64,000 nucleotides of DNA from Megasphaera hominis (GTDB lineage: Bacteria > Bacillota > Negativicutes > Veillonellales > Megasphaeraceae), in the NCBI RefSeq assembly GCF_014269395.1, contig NZ_JACOGK010000010.1, positions 14,260-78,259 on the forward strand, read 5' to 3'. A model generated the notes under the pieces. That model searched no databases. It was not told the origin of the DNA and was given only the letters and a program-made list of their open reading frames with translations. Below, in pieces: positions 35,852 to 43,845 of the stretch; the first letter of the stretch is position 1, and each line of letters opens with the position of its first letter. The translations under genes were made by a program, and so were the position numbers.

Positions 35852-36607
35852 ATGTCTAATTTAGCCAATATCCGTCTCAATAGAAAAAAGCCCCTCGTCT
35901 GCGTCCCCTGCGAAGGTGAAACCGTAGGCGATATTTGTTACCGCTGCCAGCAGATCATGGAAGAACCACACGACCTGATCGAATTTAACGCCGGCAAATT
36001 CAACGGCATGCCCAATTTATCCCAGCTCTGGAATGCCCTGCTCATGATCGCTCAGGTCACGAAGGAAGAACCCTTTATCTTCACGTGCCATATAAAGGAT
36101 TTGCCCGAATATTACCAGACCGAACGGGACTACCGCGACATTCTCACCTTCTGTATCCGCAGCGGCCTGGCAGACATCATCGAAATGGATGAACACACCG
36201 ATCCGGACACCCTCGCCGACCTGGCCGAACAGTGCAACGACACCGGCCTCATTCCCCTCATTGCTATTCATTTCGCTACGGCCCCGACGGCAGCTGCCGT
36301 GACAGAACGGCTCACGTCCCTGAGTGATCTGGAAACTCTGAACTTCCGCATCACCTTCCCGGCAGCTACGGCAGACGATATCCGCACGGTCCAAGAAGGC
36401 GTACGCGATTTTCTCAGCGATAACTACGAATACAAGGTCGTCATCAATCCGACCGGTCCTGTAGCCAAAGCAGAACTGCTAGCAGGTAACACCTTCGACT
36501 CGCCGATTCTCTACACGGAAATTCACGGCGGTACAGACGACCTGCCGTCGAGCCAGGAAATAACAGCAATCCTAAAAGAAAAAGGCATGGCCGTCAAAAA
36601 AGACTAA
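35852..36607 (+). CDS. AroD-like protein (type I dehydroquinase fold) lacking catalytic lysine
   Basis: 251 aa, the usual length of type I 3-dehydroquinate dehydratase, and the order of segments matches: KKPLVCVPCEGET, HDLIEFNAGKF, PFIFTCHIKD, SGLADIIEMD, LIAIHFATAPT, LETLNFRITFPAATADDI, and an ending ELLAGNTFDSPILYTEI. The active site does not match. By eye, the Schiff-base Lys (K in KIAVM) is Asn, the Arg of EWR is Asn, the Arg of FTFR is His, and the SR of the C-terminal loop is AK. The His equivalent to H143 is kept. Probably a non-catalytic or differently acting relative. RBS GGAGG; own terminator. Confidence 0.72.
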   Translation: MSNLANIRLNRKKPLVCVPCEGETVGDICYRCQQIMEEPHDLIEFNAGKFNGMPNLSQLWNALLMIAQVTKEEPFIFTCHIKDLPEYYQTERDYRDILTFCIRSGLADIIEMDEHTDPDTLADLAEQCNDTGLIPLIAIHFATAPTAAAVTERLTSLSDLETLNFRITFPAATADDIRTVQEGVRDFLSDNYEYKVVINPTGPVAKAELLAGNTFDSPILYTEIHGGTDDLPSSQEITAILKEKGMAVKKD

Positions 36608-36615
36608 GGACAAAG

Positions 36616-36663
36616 AAAAGCACGTTCATCCCGGAAAATACTTCCACGATGAGCGTGCTTTTG
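36616..36663. terminator. Bidirectional terminator between aroD-like gene and htpX
   Basis: Stem AAAAGCACG.TCATC / GATGA.CGTGCTTTT serves the converging genes ending at 36607 (+) and 36673 (-). Confidence 0.85.
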
Positions 36664-36672
36664 TGTTTCCTG

Positions 36673-37524
36673 TTACCCGTGCAGTTCACGATCCAGTTCC
36701 TGTAACCGTTCGATCCGCTTTTCTGTAGGCGGGTGAGTGCTGAAGAGGTTCATGAGGCCGGAGCTGATTCCTGCAAAGGGATTGATGATGCACATGTGCG
36801 CGTTGGTTTTCGTCGCGCCCGGTAAGACGCGGTAATGGGCGTAGTTGTCAATTTTGGCAAGAGCCCGGGCCAGTGCCAGGGGATCATCGATCATGCGGCC
36901 CCCTTCTTCATCGGCCATGTATTCCCGCGTACGGCTGACACCCATCTGGATAATCGTCGCCGCCAAAGGAGCTACGATGATCGTCACCAACAGGCCGACG
37001 ATACCGCCGTTGTCGTCATCATCGCCGCGGCCAAAGATAGCCGACCACTGGGCAATATTGGCAATCCAGGCAATGACGCTGGCAAAGGTCGCTACGATGG
37101 TGCTGATGAGAATATCCCGGTGCAACACATGGGACATTTCATGTGCTAAGACACCGCGGATTTCATCTTCGTCGAGCATATCCAGGATCCCTTCTGTCGC
37201 ACAAACGGCTGCATGGGACGGACTGCGGCCTGTAGCAAAGGCGTTAGGCACTTCCGTCGGCATGATATAGACCCGCGGCATAGGCAGGTCAGCCCGTTTG
37301 GCCAAATCGGCTACGATATGATAGAGCCTGTGTTCAGGTCCTACAGGCTGGCAATGGTAGGCCCGCAAGACCATGGAGTCACTGAACCAGTACGAGAAGA
37401 AGTTCATGCCAATTGCTAAAATAAGCATCATGGTCATGCCACGCGTACCGCCAAAGGCCCGGCCGATAAGCATCATCAAGACTGCCAACAAGGTCATCAA
37501 GAAAACGGTTTTTAAACGATTCAT
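36673..37524 (-). CDS. htpX: Membrane zinc metalloprotease HtpX
   Basis: 283 aa M48 protease. Membrane helices at about 7-24 and 30-45 and two more after the active site; HEMSH zinc motif, with the Glu ligand in REYMADEEGG. Degrades damaged membrane proteins. RBS GAGGAGAGG. Transcribed from an unusually consensus-like promoter (37588-37615). Confidence 0.95.
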   Translation of the reverse strand: MNRLKTVFLMTLLAVLMMLIGRAFGGTRGMTMMLILAIGMNFFSYWFSDSMVLRAYHCQPVGPEHRLYHIVADLAKRADLPMPRVYIMPTEVPNAFATGRSPSHAAVCATEGILDMLDEDEIRGVLAHEMSHVLHRDILISTIVATFASVIAWIANIAQWSAIFGRGDDDDNGGIVGLLVTIIVAPLAATIIQMGVSRTREYMADEEGGRMIDDPLALARALAKIDNYAHYRVLPGATKTNAHMCIINPFAGISSGLMNLFSTHPPTEKRIERLQELDRELHG

Positions 37525-37587
37525 ACAACCTCTCCTCTATTCCAAAAACATAATCAAAAGTCAAAAGGTAAAATATTGACTATCTAC

Positions 37588-37615
37588 ATTATAGCAAAAC
37601 CTGGCATAATGTCAA
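37588..37615 (-). promoter_or_regulatory. Near-consensus promoter of htpX
   Basis: Minus strand -35 TTGACA (37610-37615), 16-bp spacer, -10 TATAAT (37588-37593) with a TG extension (TTTTGCTATAAT). Both hexamers are perfect. The leader contains a GTCAA/TTGAC inverted repeat around 37561-37580. Confidence 0.82.
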
Positions 37616-37631
37616 CTGATAGGACGACAAC

Positions 37632-38180
37632 CTATGCTTTTAAGACATGATTATTATAGCGCCGCAAGGTAACGGTGTAGTATCCATCTGCATCTTTCCG
37701 GCCATTAAAGCTGGTAACGATAGTCACGTCGTTCTGGACCCATGTGATTTCGTCATCACTCTGGCTATAGGGGAAATCTTCCATATTGGAGTAAATCGTC
37801 GCAGCCAGGCGGTCGTACATTTTGCGGGCTATTTTGCGGTCGTTGCTCTTGAAATAGTTTTCAAAGGCAATGGTCTTTCCCTGAGGCGTACCGTTGGCCG
37901 TCGTGATGGACAGGCCTTCGATGATCGTCGCCTTCCCGTCCGTCGTCGTCCGTTCGGCCTTTTCCGACGTGCCATCGCTGGCGTAGAATGTCCAGTCCGG
38001 CAAGACAGCAAAGTTGCGGGCAAAATCGGCTTTCGGCATGGCCAGGTAGACCGTATTATAGGCTGTCAAGGGATGCTCGCTGACTTCATCAACAGACATA
38101 TTGTAATCAAAGGCTCCGGCTGCAGCCGGCACTAAAGACAAGGCCAGCACAGCCGCAGCTGCATAATGTTTCCATTGCAT
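37632..38180 (-). CDS. Secreted protein of unknown function, 182 aa
   Basis: Start ATG 38180 (AGGAGG, 9 nt) begins a signal peptide (MQWKHYAAAAVLALSLVPA, AGA cleavage region); 55 in-frame codons upstream run into the M50 protease gene and are not credible. The mature part (FDYNMSVDEVSEHPL, ENYFKSNDRKIARKMYDRL, DDEITWVQNDVTIV, YYTVTLRRYNN) resembles nothing I recognise. Starts 14 bases after the M50 protease gene, so they are likely cotranscribed. Confidence 0.78.
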   Translation of the reverse strand: MQWKHYAAAAVLALSLVPAAAGAFDYNMSVDEVSEHPLTAYNTVYLAMPKADFARNFAVLPDWTFYASDGTSEKAERTTTDGKATIIEGLSITTANGTPQGKTIAFENYFKSNDRKIARKMYDRLAATIYSNMEDFPYSQSDDEITWVQNDVTIVTSFNGRKDADGYYTVTLRRYNNHVLKA

Positions 38181-38194
38181 ATAAAGGAACCTCC

Positions 38195-38821
38195 TTACAG
38201 AATGATGGCCTGGAGGATGACATAAAACAGGCCGTAGATAAAGCGTCCCAGCGGTACGAGGATGTAACTGAATACAGGCGTAGCCATGAGGACGATGAGG
38301 ATTAAAAAGGTATACCGTTCCAGCTGGGCCAGCTTGTACGACCATTCGTAAGGCAAAAAGACCGTAAGCAAATGGGAGCCGTCCAAGGGTGGCAGCGGGA
38401 TGAGGTTGAAAATACCAAAGTTAATGTTGTAGAGAACGATGAGATTGAGGACCAGAATAAGTCCCTGCGTACCTACATTCAGGCGGTACAGGACCAGCTC
38501 CAGCGCCAAGGCCGCAAAGGCGAGGATAAAGTTGGCCAGCGGGCCAGCCAGGGAAACGCAAATTTCACCGGTACGCCAGTTGCGGAAATTCGAGCTGTTG
38601 ATCATGACCGGTTTAGCCCAGCCAAAGCGGGCGATGAGGAGCATGATCAGACCGAGCGGGTCAATATGAGCTACCGGATTCAGGGTCAGCCGGCCCATCA
38701 TCCGCGGCGTGTTATCCCCCATCTTATCGGCAATGAGGGCGTGAGCATATTCGTGAATGACCAGGGCCATGAGGAGACCGGGAATACCGGCTACCATTTC
38801 AAGCAGGTTAAAACCAAACAT
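38195..38821 (-). CDS. Site-2 protease family (M50) membrane protein
   Basis: 208 aa from ATG 38821 (AGGAGG, 6 nt). HEYAHA zinc motif in the first long helix and NLIPLPPLDGSHLL near the C-terminus provide the M50 metal ligands; four to five membrane helices. Short family with no PDZ domain, of unknown substrate, common in Firmicutes (YwhC-like). Confidence 0.93.
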   Translation of the reverse strand: MFGFNLLEMVAGIPGLLMALVIHEYAHALIADKMGDNTPRMMGRLTLNPVAHIDPLGLIMLLIARFGWAKPVMINSSNFRNWRTGEICVSLAGPLANFILAFAALALELVLYRLNVGTQGLILVLNLIVLYNINFGIFNLIPLPPLDGSHLLTVFLPYEWSYKLAQLERYTFLILIVLMATPVFSYILVPLGRFIYGLFYVILQAIIL

Positions 38822-38945
38822 ATCATACCTCCTATGTATAGGCACTGCAATTTCTTTGAGTTTTTGGCATGTGTAAATAAAGTGCCTATTCTTATCATAA
38901 CAGAAAGGCCCCGTGTGGTAAAGTGCCCTGTTCTCAGGAAAAACA

Positions 38946-38976
38946 AAACTGCCACCCAAAGGGGCAGCAGTTTTTG
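38946..38976 (-). terminator. Terminator of gnd
   Basis: Minus-strand stem AAAACTGC / GCAGTTTT with inner CCC/GGG pairing and a T run, 13 bases past the gnd stop. Confidence 0.78.
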
Positions 38977-38988
38977 GAGCATGTATCC

Positions 38989-40401
38989 TCATTTTTCGTA
39001 GTGTTCGTGCCAGTTGTGATGGAACGTGCCGTCTTCATCGACGCGCTTGAACGTGTGGGCACCGAAGTAGTCGCGCAGGGCCTGAATGAGGTTGGCTCCG
39101 ACGCATTCGCTGCGGTACGCATCAAGGTATGCCAGGGCGTTAGAAAAGGCCGGAATCGGCGTACCTACCTGGACGGCCAGGCTGATGATACGGCGCAGGC
39201 TGGCCTGGTTGGCGTTGATCTTTTCCAGGAAGAACGGCGCAAAGATGAGGTTTTCCAAAGCCGGATCGGCTTCATAGGCTTCGGTAATCTTGTTGAGGAA
39301 TTCTGCCTGAATGATGCAGCCGGCCCGGAAGATGGAAGCGATTTTGCCATAATCCAAGTGCCAGTCGTACGTGTCGGACGCACTGCGATAAAGGGAGAAG
39401 CCCTGGGCGTACGCAACGATCTTGCCCAAATAGAGACTCTGCCGTACGGCTTCGACAAATTCAGGATTGTGCAGGGCCTGGCCGGCCGGAGCCGTAATGA
39501 CTGCCTGTGCTTTTTTGCGCCCTGCCGCATTCGACGAAACGCGGGCGTTGCAGGCTGCCGTAATGAGGGAAATGTCGACGCCCTGGCGCATCGCTTCGAT
39601 GCTCGTCCAGCGGCCCGTCCCCTTCTGTCCGGCAGCGTCGGCGATCTTGTCGAGTACCTGGCCGCCAGCCGGGTCGTCTTCGGCAAAGATGTCCGCAGCA
39701 ATACCGATGAGGTAGCTGCGCAGTTCGCCCTGGTTCCATGCATGGAAAATTTGGGAAATTTCAGCGTTCGTATAGCCGCCTGTATATTTGAGGAGCAAAT
39801 ACGTTTCGGCAATGAGCTGCATGTCGGCGTATTCAATGCCGTTGTGGACCATTTTTACGTAATGTCCTGCCCCATCGGAGCCAATGTACGTGCAGCACGG
39901 TTTACCGTCGCCGGCCTTAGCGGCTATGGCTTCGTAAATCGGCTGGATTTCAGCGTACGTAGCTGCATTGCCGCCAGGCATAATGGACGGACCGCGGCGG
40001 GCACCGGTTTCGCCACCGGAAATGCCCATGCCGTAAAAATGGAGGCCATGGTCTTTGCAATAGTCATAGCGGCGGCGCGTATCGCCAAAGTACGAGTTGC
40101 CCCCGTCGATGATGATATCCCCCGCTTCGAGAATGGGAATGAGCTGGTCGATCATGCTGTCTACCGGCTTGCCGGCCATGATCATGAACATGATCTTGCG
40201 CGGCCGCTTGAGGGAGCTGACGAATTCCTTCAGATCGTAGTAGCCCGTAATATTTTCATGGGGCCGTTCTTTGACAAATTTTTCCGTCAGGTCCGGCGTA
40301 TAGTTATATACGCTTACCTTAAATCCGTGGTCCGCCATGTTGAGAGCCAGATTGCTCCCCATGACGGCCATGCCAACGACACCGATATCTTGAGTAGCCA
40401 T
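38989..40401 (-). CDS. gnd: 6-phosphogluconate dehydrogenase (decarboxylating)
   Basis: 470 aa from ATG 40401 (GGGGAAG 8 nt upstream); a 7-codon extension exists but lacks an RBS. NADP-binding IGVVGMAVMGSNLALN, substrate site ISGGETGARRGPSIMPGG, catalytic Lys/Asn in VKMVHNGIEY. Produces ribulose-5-phosphate, CO2 and NADPH. Directly follows a gluconate kinase gene: together they feed gluconate into the pentose phosphate route, and rpe uses the product. Confidence 0.96.
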   Translation of the reverse strand: MATQDIGVVGMAVMGSNLALNMADHGFKVSVYNYTPDLTEKFVKERPHENITGYYDLKEFVSSLKRPRKIMFMIMAGKPVDSMIDQLIPILEAGDIIIDGGNSYFGDTRRRYDYCKDHGLHFYGMGISGGETGARRGPSIMPGGNAATYAEIQPIYEAIAAKAGDGKPCCTYIGSDGAGHYVKMVHNGIEYADMQLIAETYLLLKYTGGYTNAEISQIFHAWNQGELRSYLIGIAADIFAEDDPAGGQVLDKIADAAGQKGTGRWTSIEAMRQGVDISLITAACNARVSSNAAGRKKAQAVITAPAGQALHNPEFVEAVRQSLYLGKIVAYAQGFSLYRSASDTYDWHLDYGKIASIFRAGCIIQAEFLNKITEAYEADPALENLIFAPFFLEKINANQASLRRIISLAVQVGTPIPAFSNALAYLDAYRSECVGANLIQALRDYFGAHTFKRVDEDGTFHHNWHEHYEK

Positions 40402-40434
40402 AATAAATACTTCCCCTTTCAACCATTTCCGGTC

Positions 40435-41982
40435 TTATATTTTCTTCTGGTATGCCGTAATTTCGGCAAATTCATCTTGCAGTTTATTGTAAAGACGGGC
40501 AAAAATGCCAAAGAGCTGTTCGTACGTAGCCACATTTTCTTCAATCGGCGCATAGAGTTTCTTCGCTTTGACCAGGCTTGCCGTATCGGCAATGCTCTGC
40601 ATCTTGCCCTGGGAAATAAAGCCCAGGACAGCGGCACCGTAGGCCGCACCTTCACTGTTATCCGGCAAGGTCAGGGTCTTGTTGAAGACGTCTGCCAGGA
40701 TCTGGAGCCACAAATGGGATTTCGTAAAGCTGCCGCTCACGCGGATATCCTTGATGTCGCCAAATTCCTGTAAGGCCAGGAGAACGCTGTTTAAGCTGTA
40801 GCAGACACCTTCCATGACGGCGCGGATAATATGGGAACGGCTGTGGTTGAGCGAGAGACCAAAGAACATGCCCCGCAGTTCGGAATTCCAGTACGGTGCC
40901 CGTTCGCCTGTAAAGCAAGGCAAGCAAATGAGCCCGTCCGCGCCGGCATCGATGTGTTCGGCCTTCATGGTCATAAGATCGTACGGATCGATGTCCAGGT
41001 CCTCCAGTTTGCTGCCGCCATAATGGCAAATCTTGTCACGAACCCAGCGCAGGATCATACCGCCGTTGTTGATGGCCCCGCCGGCAACCCACATATCATC
41101 TGTCAGGTTATAGCACCACGTACGCATGTTGGGATCGGTCTTCGGCTGGCGCGTGAGCATGCGAAAAGCACCGCTCGTGCCGATAGTAGCGCTGAGCTGG
41201 CCCGGCTGGACGGCACCGATGCCGACGTTGACGAGGACGCCATCGGTGGCGCCAATGACGATAGGCAGGCCTGCAGGCAAGTGCATGGCAGCTGCCGCAG
41301 ATGCCGATAAAGGATGGCTGTACGTCGTAGAAACGACAGGCGGCATATAGGAAATATCAATACCGGCGTAGGCCAAAATATCTTCATCCCAGGCCAGGGT
41401 CTGTTCGTTGTACATGCCGCTCGTGCTGGCCGTCGATTTATCGATGACCCACTGGTCGGTCATTTTGTAAAACATGTAGTCTTTGATAGAGCCGACGAAT
41501 TTCATCTGCTTAAAGAGGTCCGGCTGGTGGCGATGGAGCCAAATAATCTTCGTGAAGGGATAGCTGGCGTGGATCGGGCAGCCCGTCCGTTCGTAGAAGG
41601 AACGGCACAGGTCAGGATCCTTTTTCATTTCCTTGACAATATCCACGCTGCGGCTGTCAGCCCAGGTCTGCATGTCCATGAGCGGTTCCTTGTCGGCGTT
41701 GAGGCCGGCAAAGCTGTGCATGACCGTGCTCAAGGCGACGCCGCACAATTCTTTATTTTTATAGCGCAGCTGGTCTGCCGTCTGGCGGATTACCTGCTCT
41801 ACCGATTCATAAATTTGTAAAGGGTTTTCTTCGGCCCAGTCCGGATGGGGCGTAAGGAGGGGGTAAAAGGCTTCGGCCGAGCAGACGTTCGTGCCATCAG
41901 CCGTATAGGCAATGGCCCGTACGCCCGTTGTGCCTACGTCGACGCCAATCCATACTTCCTGGTTTGCTGATTCCATACTCAT
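40435..41982 (-). CDS. Gluconokinase, FGGY family
   Basis: 515 aa carbohydrate kinase. N-terminal VWIGVDVGTTGVRAIAYT, family signature CLPCFTGERAPYWNSELRG, GVCYSLNSVLLAL. Best match in kind is the Bacillus-type GntK, and the adjacent gnd agrees. No gluconate permease or GntR regulator is in the window. RBS AAGGATG. Follows pyrD by 22 bases. Confidence 0.88.
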   Translation of the reverse strand: MSMESANQEVWIGVDVGTTGVRAIAYTADGTNVCSAEAFYPLLTPHPDWAEENPLQIYESVEQVIRQTADQLRYKNKELCGVALSTVMHSFAGLNADKEPLMDMQTWADSRSVDIVKEMKKDPDLCRSFYERTGCPIHASYPFTKIIWLHRHQPDLFKQMKFVGSIKDYMFYKMTDQWVIDKSTASTSGMYNEQTLAWDEDILAYAGIDISYMPPVVSTTYSHPLSASAAAAMHLPAGLPIVIGATDGVLVNVGIGAVQPGQLSATIGTSGAFRMLTRQPKTDPNMRTWCYNLTDDMWVAGGAINNGGMILRWVRDKICHYGGSKLEDLDIDPYDLMTMKAEHIDAGADGLICLPCFTGERAPYWNSELRGMFFGLSLNHSRSHIIRAVMEGVCYSLNSVLLALQEFGDIKDIRVSGSFTKSHLWLQILADVFNKTLTLPDNSEGAAYGAAVLGFISQGKMQSIADTASLVKAKKLYAPIEENVATYEQLFGIFARLYNKLQDEFAEITAYQKKI

Positions 41983-42004
41983 AAGTAGCTCATCCTTTCT
42001 TCTC

Positions 42005-42919
42005 TTAGCAGCGCAGCTGGCCTACGAGGTCGCTGATCTGTTTGATTCCCTTTTCTTCGCAGTACTGATCCATGCCGCGGGCAATGTCGACGACAGCTGC
42101 AGGGTTGACGAAGTTGTACGCCCCTACGGCAACGGCACTGGCACCGGCCAGCATGAATTCGATCGCATCCTGCCACGTTGCGATGCCACCGAGACCGAGG
42201 ATAGGAATCTGTACAGCCTGTGCTGTCTGCCAGACCATGCGCAGCGCTACAGGTTTTACAGCCGGGCCGGAGAGGCCGCCTGTAATATTGCCCAAAAGGG
42301 GCTGCCACGTCTGGATATCGATGGCCATGCCCGTAATCGTATTGATCAGGGATACGGCATCGGCGCCGGCCGCTTCGACGGCTTTGGCCATGACCGTAAT
42401 GTCCGTTACGTTGGGCGATAATTTCACGATAACCGGTTTATGCGTGTGCGTCTTTACCTGTTCTGTAACGGCAGCGGCCGCTTTGGGATCCGTACCGAAG
42501 ACGATGCCCCCTTCTTTGACGTTCGGGCAGGAAATGTTGACTTCCAGGGCCGCCACGCCATCTACGTCGAGACCTGCTGCCATAGCGCCATATTCTTCTG
42601 CCGTACCGGCCGAAATATTGACGATCAGTGGCGCTCCACAAAAACCGGCCTTAGGCAGGATGTCCCGTTTAAAAACATCCAGGCCGGGATTTTCCAAGCC
42701 AATGCAGTTGAGCATGCCTGACGGTGTTTCGGCAACGCGCACGCCCGGATTGCCCGGACGCGGCAAGGGCGTAATGCCCTTAGAAATAATGGCGCCTACG
42801 TGACGGAGGTCCAGGAAATCTTCGTATTCCAGGCCAAAGCCAAAGGTACCGGACGCCCCCATGACAGGCGTCGCCATGGGAATTCCGGCAAAGGTAATGG
42901 CCATGCGTTCTGTATTCAT
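42005..42919 (-). CDS. pyrD: Dihydroorotate dehydrogenase B, catalytic subunit
   Basis: 304 aa class 1B enzyme, FMN-bound. Active-site Cys in [11 protein letters not shown], substrate loops NCIGLENPG and [12 protein letters not shown]. Works with PyrK, which passes electrons to NAD+. Its start is adjacent to the pyrK stop. Confidence 0.97.
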   Translation of the reverse strand: MNTERMAITFAGIPMATPVMGASGTFGFGLEYEDFLDLRHVGAIISKGITPLPRPGNPGVRVAETPSGMLNCIGLENPGLDVFKRDILPKAGFCGAPLIVNISAGTAEEYGAMAAGLDVDGVAALEVNISCPNVKEGGIVFGTDPKAAAAVTEQVKTHTHKPVIVKLSPNVTDITVMAKAVEAAGADAVSLINTITGMAIDIQTWQPLLGNITGGLSGPAVKPVALRMVWQTAQAVQIPILGLGGIATWQDAIEFMLAGASAVAVGAYNFVNPAAVVDIARGMDQYCEEKGIKQISDLVGQLRC

Positions 42920-43681
42920 TTAAAAAACCTCCTTGGCGGGAAATACGGGACCGTCGGCACAGACCTTGTAGCGTTTGCCGCTGAGCTTACTGGCAAAGGT
43001 ACAGCCCAGGCAGACACCGATACCGCAGGCCATGCGCTTTTCCATGGATACTTCGCAAGTAATGCCGGCTGTCTCGGCCGCTTGTGCTACGGTCTGCATC
43101 ATGATCGTCGGTCCGCACACGGAAACGCGGTCGAGCTGGTGTGCAGCAGCAATCTGGGGAATGGCAGCGGCGGCATAGCCTTTAATGCCCCGGGAGCCAT
43201 CATCTGTGGCAATGTATACCTGTTCTGCATAGGGGGCAAAGAAATCTGCCCAGAAGGTTTCTTCTGCCGTCCGGCCGGCTACGAGGACGACCGGTTTTTC
43301 CGGCAGTGTCTTGGCCAGGAAAATGAGCGGTGCCAAGCCGATACCGCCACCGACGACAAGAACCTTGCCCGGCGTCGTCGTGAAGGTACCGTCACCGAGG
43401 GGGCCTTCGGCATTAATGCAGTCACCGGCACGGAGGCGTTGAAATTCTGCCGTACCTGTGCCGACAATGCGGTAAATAATCGTCACTGCGCCACTTGCTG
43501 CGTCGGCGTCGACAATGCCAAAGGGACGGCGCAAGAAGGTCGTGCCGCCGTCGTAATGGACGTTGACAAACTGGCCCGGTTTCGCCTGAGCCGCCATTTT
43601 CGGTGCCCGGAAAACCATCTTCCACACAGCAGGAATAATCGCTGTATTTTCGAGTATCTCTGCCTGTTCTACATATTTCAT
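42920..43681 (-). CDS. pyrK: Dihydroorotate dehydrogenase B, electron transfer subunit
   Basis: 253 aa. FAD-binding FLRRPFGIVD, NAD domain VVGGGIGLAPL, and a C-terminal [2Fe-2S] site with Cys in MACGIGVCLGCTF and KVCADGPVF. First gene of pyrK-pyrD-gluconokinase-gnd. A palindrome lies just upstream (43705-43720). Confidence 0.96.
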   Translation of the reverse strand: MKYVEQAEILENTAIIPAVWKMVFRAPKMAAQAKPGQFVNVHYDGGTTFLRRPFGIVDADAASGAVTIIYRIVGTGTAEFQRLRAGDCINAEGPLGDGTFTTTPGKVLVVGGGIGLAPLIFLAKTLPEKPVVLVAGRTAEETFWADFFAPYAEQVYIATDDGSRGIKGYAAAAIPQIAAAHQLDRVSVCGPTIMMQTVAQAAETAGITCEVSMEKRMACGIGVCLGCTFASKLSGKRYKVCADGPVFPAKEVF

Positions 43682-43704
43682 GGATATATTCCTCCCATTT
43701 ATAA

Positions 43705-43720
43705 AAAGCGTACACGCTTT
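43705..43720. promoter_or_regulatory. 16-bp palindrome in the pyrK upstream region
   Basis: AAAGCGT-AC-ACGCTTT, perfect 7-bp arms with a 2-bp centre, located between a possible -10 (TACAAT on the minus strand near 43731-43736) and the pyrK RBS. The tight symmetry suggests a protein operator rather than an RNA hairpin. Confidence 0.45.
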
Positions 43721-43785
43721 ACTTCTAGTCTATTGTACCATATCAGAACGAGAATTTATATGAGAATCCCCGTCCGGGCCATCGT

Positions 43786-43819
43786 AAAAAAAGGGATTGC
43801 CAGGCGGCAATCCCTTTCT
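43786..43819 (-). terminator. Terminator of the alanine/glycine symporter gene
   Basis: Stem AAAGGGATTGCC / GGCAATCCCTTT with a 4-base loop and seven T residues on the minus strand. Confidence 0.92.
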
Positions 43820-43845
43820 CATTATACATGGTGTGGCAGGCCCTG

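Noticed and set aside
36673..38821. htpX, secreted protein and M50 protease as one stress operon
   Set aside because: htpX has its own near-consensus promoter at 37588-37615, so it is a separate unit from the two genes upstream.
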